Of a DNA stretch of 11,891 nt, positions 6,330 through 11,891 are shown one piece after another. The DNA is from Bacteroidales bacterium. GTDB taxonomy: Bacteria > Bacteroidota > Bacteroidia > Bacteroidales > Dysgonomonadaceae. The notes under the pieces are model-generated. The model searched no databases, had not been told where the DNA came from, and was given only the letters and a program-made list of their open reading frames with translations. Position 1 is the first letter of the stretch. Every line of letters starts with the position of its first letter. The position numbers were made by a program, and so were the translations under genes. The DNA is taken from assembly GCA_012841425.1 (NCBI GenBank), contig DUUR01000052.1, positions 1 through 11,891 on the forward strand. Direction: 5' to 3'.

Positions 6330-7123
6330 TATTTTGAAGCTTCTTCTGTATTGGGCTCATAGTAACGTACCCAGTCTATATAAACCTCAGCAGGTAGTAC
6401 CGAAGGGTCAGTATCCTTACTTAGTCTAAGCCCTATTAACAGCTTCAAGTCCATATCATTAAATGGAAACTGTCCGGGGATCTCAGTTGGAATTCTCGGA
6501 TATTTTTTTGTACGCATTCCATCTACAAAAAACACTACACTATCTGGATATTTCTCTACTCCATAAATATGATATTCCATTGGGTTTACTCCTACAAGTG
6601 CACTTGAAGGCGGATTATCAGGCATCCCCTGTGTGGTTGTGTATTCAGATGTTACCGACTGATATATAAACTTATCATCACCATATTGATCAATAATATC
6701 AATCATGATATTCTCTTCACCTGTATCAGGAACTAGCGAAATATAGGGGCTAGCACCCACTTTGGCATTAATGCGTATTCTTGCTTCAATCCTTTTTGTT
6801 TCGTTGGCTTTTACACCTTCTCTTATAATTCCACCGGTAAGAAATGGCAGATTCTTTTCATCCCAGGGATTTGCAATACCTTTTAATACTAAGTTCCCAT
6901 CTTCTAATATATACAAGGCGCTACTATCACTCATATATCTATACATGTGTTGTTTATCACGTGATATTTTCGACCAGGTCGACTGATCTAATTGATCGTC
7001 AAAATTATCTTCCCATTCTAACGACCATCCTTTGCGATATGTATCGTCATTATTATATTGTTGGAAACATGAACTAAGTATTACTCCCAACAATGTTATT
7101 AGTAGAATTATATTCTTATTCAT
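6329..7123 (-). CDS. GH16-like (concanavalin A fold) lipoprotein, probably not catalytic
   Basis: The 264-residue protein resembles family 16 glycoside hydrolases, which cut beta-glucans and related polysaccharides. Its start is the ATG at 7123; an upstream TTG at 7135 is open but adds nothing useful. The signal peptide ends in a lipobox (ILSSC) with C19, implying a lipid-anchored envelope protein. The N-terminal strand WEDNFDD (37-43) with LDQSTW just after, IEARIRI (112-118) and the C-terminal IDWVRYYEP (249-257) are standard GH16 fold elements. The catalytic motif ExDxxE should lie at 140-145, but reads MIDIID: the nucleophile Glu is Met and the acid/base Glu is Asp. The Trp-rich segment normally before it is also missing. 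It may be a carbohydrate-binding or otherwise non-enzymatic relative. Its neighbours give no hint of a polysaccharide locus. Confidence 0.75.
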   Translation of the reverse strand: MNKNIILLITLLGVILSSCFQQYNNDDTYRKGWSLEWEDNFDDQLDQSTWSKISRDKQHMYRYMSDSSALYILEDGNLVLKGIANPWDEKNLPFLTGGIIREGVKANETKRIEARIRINAKVGASPYISLVPDTGEENIMIDIIDQYGDDKFIYQSVTSEYTTTQGMPDNPPSSALVGVNPMEYHIYGVEKYPDSVVFFVDGMRTKKYPRIPTEIPGQFPFNDMDLKLLIGLRLSKDTDPSVLPAEVYIDWVRYYEPNTEEASK

Positions 7124-7171
7124 ATAGTTATTCAATTTGATTTTCTTGTTCGTTTCTATTGTTTTAATCTA

Positions 7172-7179
7172 CAAAAATA
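7172..7179 (-). promoter_or_regulatory. Candidate -7 element for the GH16-like gene
   Basis: On the minus strand 7179-7172 reads TATTTTTG, a match to TAnnTTTG about 50 bp before the ATG at 7123. No clear -33 TTTG is seen. It lies in the 181-bp gap between two divergent genes, where each strand must carry a promoter. Confidence 0.4.
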
Positions 7180-7252
7180 TAAATTATCAAACTCTGTTTA
7201 ATGCATTACTTCTCAATTTGTGTTAATGCGGAATCTTTTCCACACTTTTTAT

Positions 7253-7260
7253 TAACTTTG
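7253..7260 (+). promoter_or_regulatory. Candidate -7 element for the aminotransferase transcription unit
   Basis: TAACTTTG at 7253-7260 matches TAnnTTTG and lies 45 bp before the ATG at 7305, predicting a start near 7266. The upstream TTTG at 7217-7220 is too far for a standard spacer; TTTT at 7236-7239 is only a weak -33 candidate. This is the likely promoter for the downstream plus-strand genes, since no other obvious promoter appears before sbcC. Confidence 0.45.
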
Positions 7261-7272
7261 CCTTTCATATAA

Positions 7273-7285
7273 GAATAAGTTATTC
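7273..7285. repeat. Palindrome in the aminotransferase leader
   Basis: GAATAAGTTATTC is a perfect palindrome with 6-bp arms and a single central base. It lies just past the predicted transcription start, where a repressor site would be effective. The arms are AT-rich and short, so chance is quite possible. Confidence 0.3.
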
Positions 7286-7304
7286 AGAATTTATACATTC
7301 CAAT

Positions 7305-8504
7305 ATGCTTGAAATTTCTCAACGTGGCATTCAAATGCCTGCATCACCAATAAGAAAATTAGCTCCACTTTCTGATGCTGCCAAAGCAGATGGCGTAAAA
7401 GTATATCACCTAAATATTGGTCAACCCGATATGCCAACTCCAAAAGAAGCATTAGATGCAATTAAGTCAATAGATCGCACAACTCTTGAATATAGTCCCA
7501 GCGACGGGTATAGGTATTACAGAGAGAATCTGGTCGAATATTATAATAAATTTGACATCCAGCTTACCCCTGAGGAAATTATTGTAACTGCAGGAGGTTC
7601 TGAGGCAGTGTTATATGCATTTATGGCATGTCTAAACCCTGGTGATGAAATTATTGTTCCTGAACCTGCATACGCCAACTACATGGCTTTTGCTATATCG
7701 GCGGGTGCAATAATTAAAACTATCCCATCTGACATCGAAGCTAATTATGCACTTCCTCCAATAGAAAAATTTGAGGAACTCATCAATGAGCGTACCAAGG
7801 GTATCCTTATATGTAATCCAAACAACCCCACCGGATATGTTTATACTCCCAATGAGATGGAGCAGATACGTAAACTGGTATTAAAGTATAATTTGTATCT
7901 ATTTTCTGACGAAGTTTACAGAGAGTTTATATATAACGAAACTCCATATATTTCGGCCTGTCACCTCAAAGGGGTTGAGCAAAATGTTGTTCTTATAGAC
8001 TCTGTATCTAAAAGATATAGCGAATGCGGAATCAGGATAGGTGCACTAATAACAAAAAACAAAGAGGTGCACGATACGGTTATGAAATTTTGCCAAGCAA
8101 GATTAAGTCCCCCTCTCATAGGTCAGATAGCGGCAAACGCCTCTCTGAGCGGTAATAGTGGATATATGCAACGTAGTTTCGATGAGTATAAAAGCAGACG
8201 CGATTTCCTTATAGAAAGGCTAAATAAAATACCAGGTGTATACTCACCAATGCCTCAAGGTGCTTTCTACACTTTGGCTCAGCTTCCTATTAAAGATGCC
8301 GATAAATTCTGTGCTTGGTGCTTATCAGACTTCCGATACGAGGGTCAAACCATCTTCATGGCTCCAGCATCGGGTTTTTATGTAACTCCTGGTCTAGGCA
8401 AGAATGAGGTTCGTATAGCGTATGTACTTAACAAAAACGATCTAGCTAATGCGATGACCGTTCTAGAAAAAGCACTAGAAGCATACAAAAAGATTGCGGA
8501 CTAA
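7305..8504 (+). CDS. PLP-dependent class I/II aminotransferase (aspartate aminotransferase-like)
   Basis: A cytoplasmic fold-type I aminotransferase of 399 residues, the normal length for the AspC-like family. PLP-binding features are complete: the phosphate-loop region TAGGSEA at 95-101, NPNNPTG at 171-177 (N174), SDEVY at 201-205 (D202 and Y205), and the Schiff-base lysine K236 in SVSKRYS, followed by the conserved GIRIG at 242-246. R370 in NEVRIAYV is the expected substrate-carboxylate arginine. The lysine motif is slightly unusual: SVSKRYSECGIRIG where many relatives have SFSKxxxxxGxRxG. Substrate cannot be fixed from sequence; aspartate, aromatic or branched amino acids are all possible. 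It begins a plus-strand cluster, with the permease gene 21 bp downstream. The start fits the conserved MLEISQRGIQMPASPIRKL N-terminus seen in this subgroup. Confidence 0.92.
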   Translation: MLEISQRGIQMPASPIRKLAPLSDAAKADGVKVYHLNIGQPDMPTPKEALDAIKSIDRTTLEYSPSDGYRYYRENLVEYYNKFDIQLTPEEIIVTAGGSEAVLYAFMACLNPGDEIIVPEPAYANYMAFAISAGAIIKTIPSDIEANYALPPIEKFEELINERTKGILICNPNNPTGYVYTPNEMEQIRKLVLKYNLYLFSDEVYREFIYNETPYISACHLKGVEQNVVLIDSVSKRYSECGIRIGALITKNKEVHDTVMKFCQARLSPPLIGQIAANASLSGNSGYMQRSFDEYKSRRDFLIERLNKIPGVYSPMPQGAFYTLAQLPIKDADKFCAWCLSDFRYEGQTIFMAPASGFYVTPGLGKNEVRIAYVLNKNDLANAMTVLEKALEAYKKIAD

Positions 8505-8525
8505 ATACTAAATTTTACTTAATCC

Positions 8526-9773
8526 ATGAATGCAGAGCTTTTTATAGCAAAAAGAATTTATAAAGGAGAGAAAAACAATAAAAAAAAAGTTGCTTCTCCT
8601 GCTATCAAGATTGCTATTGCAGGAATAGCACTAGGGCTTGCTGTAATGATAATTGCAGTATGCATTATAGTTGGTTTTAAGAATGAAGTACGAGGAAAAG
8701 TTGTTGGTTTTGGTTCTCATATCCAAATAACTGCATTTGAGACCAACAATTCATACGAACACCCCCCTATTGCATTATCAGACTCTCTAAGTCAAATACT
8801 GAGTTCTAATAAAGAGATAAAGCATTTCCAAGAGTTTATTACCAAGCCTGGTATCATTAAAACTGACAATGACTTCATGGGCGTGGTGCTTAAGGGGGTT
8901 GGCGAAAGTTACGACTGGGATTTCTTTAAAACCAATATGCTCGAGGGTGATGTTATTCATCGCAACGATACTTCCACTACTAACTCTGCAATTATTTCTA
9001 AAAGCATTGCTAGTAAGCTTCATCTAAATGTTGGAGACAGGTTTACATGCTACTTCGTTCAAGATCCAGTGCGTGCTCGTAGATTTGATATTGTTGGTAT
9101 TTATGAAACCAATTTCGAAGATTGGGATAAATTATTTATTATTACCGATAAAGAAATTTTAGGTAAACTAAACGATTGGGAGGAAGATCTTGTAAGTGGT
9201 ATTGAGGTGTTGGTTAACGATTATAGTAATCTCGATATAACTACTCAGAATCTGTTTTTCCAAATGTCGTCTTATAACGACCGGTTAGGTAATGCCCTTT
9301 ATACTCGATCAATAAAAGATATTAATCCAATGATCTTCAACTGGCTTAGCTTGCTAGATATGAATGTGTGGGTTATAATCACTCTTATGTTAATTGTATC
9401 AGGATTTACTATGATATCGGGCTTACTTATAATTATTTTAGAGAGAACTAATATGATTGGTATGCTAAAATCTATGGGAGCAAGAGATTTGAGTATCAGA
9501 AAGGTGTTTCTATACCTATCGGCATTTCTTATTGGTAGAGGTATGTTATGGGGAAATATTATTGCACTTATTTTCTGTATCGTGCAAGACAGATTTCAAA
9601 TTCTAAAGCTAGACCCATCTACTTATTATCTTTCTGCTGTTCCAGTAGATCTTAATCCTTTGTATATAATTCTTCTAAATGTGGGCACCCTTATTGTTTC
9701 ACTACTTATGATGATTGGGCCCTCTTATTTGGTTGCTAAAATCACTCCTTCTAAATCAATCCGTTTTGAGTAA
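8526..9773 (+). CDS. LolC/LolE-type ABC transporter permease (FtsX family)
   Basis: A 415-residue inner-membrane protein with the layout of lipoprotein-releasing permeases. It has a basic N-terminal stretch (18-28), a first membrane helix at about 29-50, a large periplasmic domain (about 52-275) and three more helices near 280-304, 325-350 and 378-404. ERTNMIGMLKSMGA at 306-319 is the cytoplasmic coupling motif of FtsX/MacB/LolCE permeases, and the ITPSKSIRFE tail is typical too. In this family the complex extracts lipoproteins from the inner membrane for transfer to the outer membrane. No LolD-type ATPase is adjacent, so the ATPase partner must be encoded elsewhere. LolC versus LolE cannot be decided, and Bacteroidetes often carry several paralogues. 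Its last 8 bp overlap the proposed sbcD start. Confidence 0.9.
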   Translation: MNAELFIAKRIYKGEKNNKKKVASPAIKIAIAGIALGLAVMIIAVCIIVGFKNEVRGKVVGFGSHIQITAFETNNSYEHPPIALSDSLSQILSSNKEIKHFQEFITKPGIIKTDNDFMGVVLKGVGESYDWDFFKTNMLEGDVIHRNDTSTTNSAIISKSIASKLHLNVGDRFTCYFVQDPVRARRFDIVGIYETNFEDWDKLFIITDKEILGKLNDWEEDLVSGIEVLVNDYSNLDITTQNLFFQMSSYNDRLGNALYTRSIKDINPMIFNWLSLLDMNVWVIITLMLIVSGFTMISGLLIIILERTNMIGMLKSMGARDLSIRKVFLYLSAFLIGRGMLWGNIIALIFCIVQDRFQILKLDPSTYYLSAVPVDLNPLYIILLNVGTLIVSLLMMIGPSYLVAKITPSKSIRFE

Positions 9774-11004
9774 GTATTGTAGGGTTCTTCATACGGGCGA
9801 CTGGCATTTGGGTAAACGACTCGAAGATTTTTCTCGTCTTGAGGAGCAACGGGTAGTTATGGACGAAATATGCAAAATAGCTAATAATGAAGAAGCTGAT
9901 ATTGTAATTGTGTCGGGAGATCTTTTCGACACTTTTAACCCACCTACAGAGGCAGTTGATCTTTTTTATAAGACTTTAAAGAGACTAACAAATGGGGGGC
10001 GTCGTCCAGTTATTGCTATTGCAGGTAATCACGACTCTCCTGATAGGATTGAAGCTCCTGAGCCCTTGGCACGTGAGTGTGGAATCATTTTTGCGGGGTA
10101 TCCTAATTCGGAAGTTCCCCTGTTTGAACTAGAAACGGGACTTAAAGTTATAAGTACAGAAAAAGGGTTTATAGCGCTTTCTATTCCAGGTAAGGCATTT
10201 CCAATTCGTTTACTACTTACTCCTTATGCAAATGAGCATAGACTCAAAAGTTATTTGGGAGAAGAGAATAGCGAGGAGGAACTAAGAAATGTGTTGCAAG
10301 AGAAATGGCAGCAATTATCTAATAAGTATTGTGATGATAACGGGGTAAATATTCTCGTATCACATCTTTTTATGATAAGAAAAGGTGAAGCTGCTCCAGA
10401 AGAACCGGAGGATGAAAAACCCATACTTCACGTTGGGGGTGCTCAAGTTGTTTTTAGTGAAAATATTCCTTCTCAAATTCAGTATACTGCATTAGGCCAT
10501 CTTCATAGAATGCATAAAGTAGACAATTCTCCATCTCCTATATATTATAGCGGTAGCCCCATTTCATATAGTTTCTCAGAGGCTAACCAGAAAAAATATG
10601 TTTTAATGGTTGATATAGCACCTGGTGAGATTGCCAAAGTAAGAGAAATTCAACTTACAACGGTTCGTCCACTACTAAGAAAACGTGTGTATGGTGTTGA
10701 TGATGCCATAGCATGGCTTACCGAGAATAGCAGTGCATTAGTTGAACTTACACTTGTTACAGACACTTATATTACCGCTAAGGATAGGAGGAGGTTAAAT
10801 GCAGCTCACAGTGGCATTGTTACAATTATTCCTGAGGTACTTAATCCCAATTTGTTTGTAGAAAATAGTAAAAAGCAAATCGACCTGAATCAGAGCATGG
10901 AGTCGCTTTTTAGTGATTATTTCACTCATATAAAGGGGCAATTGCCCAATGAGGATATTATGAATTTGTTTAAGGAGATATTGGCTGAGGAGGATGAAGA
11001 ATGA
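9766..11004 (+). CDS. sbcD: SbcD, Mre11-like nuclease subunit
   Basis: SbcD is the metal-dependent nuclease of the SbcCD complex, which cleaves DNA hairpins and trims double-strand ends. All Mre11 phosphoesterase motifs are present (numbering from the start used here): GDWHLGKR with D12 and H14, SGDLFD with D52, AGNHD with N88-H89-D90, VSHLF with H200 and GHLHR with H245 and H247. A capping and C-terminal helical region follows, 412 residues in all. The start is unusual: there is no ATG or GTG near the conserved N-terminus, and the only suitable codon is TTG at 9766, overlapping the end of the permease gene by 8 bp. The frame stays open further upstream inside the permease gene, but that adds non-homologous residues. 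The stop overlaps the sbcC start as ATGA. Translational coupling on both sides is likely. Confidence 0.94.
   Translation: MSKYCRVLHTGDWHLGKRLEDFSRLEEQRVVMDEICKIANNEEADIVIVSGDLFDTFNPPTEAVDLFYKTLKRLTNGGRRPVIAIAGNHDSPDRIEAPEPLARECGIIFAGYPNSEVPLFELETGLKVISTEKGFIALSIPGKAFPIRLLLTPYANEHRLKSYLGEENSEEELRNVLQEKWQQLSNKYCDDNGVNILVSHLFMIRKGEAAPEEPEDEKPILHVGGAQVVFSENIPSQIQYTALGHLHRMHKVDNSPSPIYYSGSPISYSFSEANQKKYVLMVDIAPGEIAKVREIQLTTVRPLLRKRVYGVDDAIAWLTENSSALVELTLVTDTYITAKDRRRLNAAHSGIVTIIPEVLNPNLFVENSKKQIDLNQSMESLFSDYFTHIKGQLPNEDIMNLFKEILAEEDEE
10988..10993 (+). promoter_or_regulatory. Shine-Dalgarno-like site before sbcC
   Basis: AGGAGG lies 7 bases before the sbcC ATG at 11001, inside the Glu-rich 3' end of sbcD. 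It is a textbook Shine-Dalgarno sequence and spacing, which is rare in this window, where other starts rely on A/T-rich leaders. Because it also encodes Glu codons of SbcD, it could be incidental. Confidence 0.4.
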
Positions 11005-11891
11005 AACCATTAGAACTAACAATTGAAGGACTTTATTCATATCAGAATCGTCAGACAATAGATTTTACCAAACTTACCTCTGCCGGACTGTTTGGCATTT
11101 TTGGTACGGTTGGTAGTGGCAAATCATCTATTCTAGAGGCAATAACTTATGCAATCTATGGTAGAACCGACAAGCTTAATCAGTCGGGCGATAACCGCAA
11201 CTACAACATGATGAATCTTAAGTCCAATGAGCTATTTATCGACTTCATATTTGAGACTGGAAAAGAGCAAGCAAGATATAAATCTACTGTAAGAGGACGA
11301 CGCAATAGTAAACGCTTTGAAGATGTAAAAGCTTTTGAGCGAAGAGCCTTCAAGGAGCATGAAAACGAATGGTTACCAATAGAAGTAACAGACTTAGAAA
11401 AAGCCGTGGGATTGAGCTACGAGAATTTTAAACGCACCATAATCATACCTCAAGGTCAATTTCAAGAATTCCTTCAATTGGGCAATAAAGACAGAACTCA
11501 AATGATGAAGGAGCTATTTAACCTACAGAAGTATGAGTTTTACTATAAAGTTGTTTCTTTAGAGAACAAGAATAATAGTCAGATGCAACTTATTAATGGT
11601 CAACTTCAACAACTGGGCACACTAGACCCAGATAAAGTTGAAGTTTACAATAAGCAACTTAAAGAGCTAGAAACCAACATAAAAGAGCAGAACCTAAAAC
11701 TAGTTGCCTTCCAAAAAGCCGAAGAGCAATTAAGGGGTCTTCTAGATAAGATTCAAAAAAGAGATGAGTCGCAGAAAGCACTAAATAGTCTCCTTCAGCA
11801 GCAACCCGAATTTACTAAATTAGAAATGCGGATTACAAGGTACGAGCAGTCGGTAGCAGCCTTTAAACACTTATTAAAATCTTTAAACGAA
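11001..11891 (+). CDS. sbcC: SbcC, Rad50-like ATPase (5' part; cut off by window edge)
   Basis: SbcC is the SMC/Rad50-like ATPase that partners SbcD in DNA end processing. 297 codons are open from the ATG at 11001 to the right edge with no stop; full-length proteins are about 1,000 residues. The N-terminal MKPLELTIEGLYSYQN begins the ATPase lobe. Walker A is GTVGSGKSS at 35-43, with Thr where relatives usually have Pro after the first Gly. IIIPQGQFQEFL near residue 155 is the Q-loop region, strongly conserved in SbcC. From about residue 185 the sequence turns Gln/Lys/Glu/Leu-rich with heptad character, the start of the long coiled coil. Walker B and the signature motif should follow beyond the window. 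The start overlaps the sbcD stop by 4 bp (ATGA). Confidence 0.96.
   Translation, partial: MKPLELTIEGLYSYQNRQTIDFTKLTSAGLFGIFGTVGSGKSSILEAITYAIYGRTDKLNQSGDNRNYNMMNLKSNELFIDFIFETGKEQARYKSTVRGRRNSKRFEDVKAFERRAFKEHENEWLPIEVTDLEKAVGLSYENFKRTIIIPQGQFQEFLQLGNKDRTQMMKELFNLQKYEFYYKVVSLENKNNSQMQLINGQLQQLGTLDPDKVEVYNKQLKELETNIKEQNLKLVAFQKAEEQLRGLLDKIQKRDESQKALNSLLQQQPEFTKLEMRITRYEQSVAAFKHLLKSLNE

Noticed and set aside
6299..6345. Possible terminator between convergent queF and the GH16-like gene
   Set aside because: GCTTC/GAAGC gives only a 5-bp stem with a 10-nt AT-rich loop and no T-run placed correctly for either strand.
7124..7135. Extension of the GH16-like protein to a TTG start at 7135
   Set aside because: The ATG at 7123 gives a clean signal peptide with a lipobox; the extra residues add nothing.
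1..11891. Mobile elements, CRISPR arrays, tRNA or rRNA genes, prophage genes
   Set aside because: No transposase or integrase motifs, spacer-repeat arrays, tRNA-like cloverleafs or rRNA segments were seen on either strand.

Overview
The window is AT-rich chromosomal DNA that looks like a member of the Bacteroidetes, most likely the order Bacteroidales. Three things point there. Shine-Dalgarno sequences are largely absent and start codons are preceded by A/T-rich stretches. Several upstream regions carry the Bacteroidetes -7 promoter element TAnnTTTG. The protein set fits too: lipoproteins with Bacteroidetes-style lipoboxes, a queC-queF pair and a GH16-like surface lipoprotein. The genus cannot be fixed from the sequence. 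Almost all genes are recognisable housekeeping genes. I see no phage, insertion sequence, CRISPR array, tRNA or rRNA.

Layout. (1) Positions 1-4273, minus strand: a complete high-affinity phosphate uptake operon in the order pstS-pstC-pstA-pstB-phoU. phoU runs off the left edge. A promoter with TTAACA-type repeats that may bind PhoB lies upstream of pstS. (2) Positions 4402-4746, minus strand: a 114-residue protein I do not recognise. (3) Positions 4747-5073: a gene-free stretch on the plus strand. It holds a -7 element, a strong orphan intrinsic terminator that would define a small RNA of about 65 nt, and then a second -7 element overlapping a hairpin/pseudoknot-capable leader just before queC. 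(4) Positions 5074-6298, plus strand: queC and queF, consecutive late steps of queuosine precursor synthesis. They are separated by a 91-bp gap with four degenerate 12-nt tandem repeats. (5) Positions 6329-7123, minus strand: a GH16-like lipoprotein whose usual catalytic glutamates appear replaced. (6) Positions 7305-11891, plus strand: a class I aminotransferase, a LolC/LolE-type ABC permease, sbcD and the start of sbcC. These are tightly packed, with 21-bp spacing followed by 8-bp and 4-bp overlaps.

How the genes work together. PstS captures phosphate outside the inner membrane, PstC and PstA form the channel, PstB powers it, and PhoU links it to PhoR/PhoB signalling. QueC makes preQ0 and QueF reduces it to preQ1 for tRNA modification. 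SbcD and SbcC form the Mre11/Rad50-like nuclease that processes DNA hairpins and breaks. The aminotransferase and the Lol-type permease share the transcription unit but not an obvious pathway.

No clear novel multi-gene system is visible. The parts most worth a second look are non-coding: the small-RNA candidate and structured leader upstream of queC, and the short repeats around queF. After them come the apparently inactive GH16 protein and the unknown 114-residue protein.
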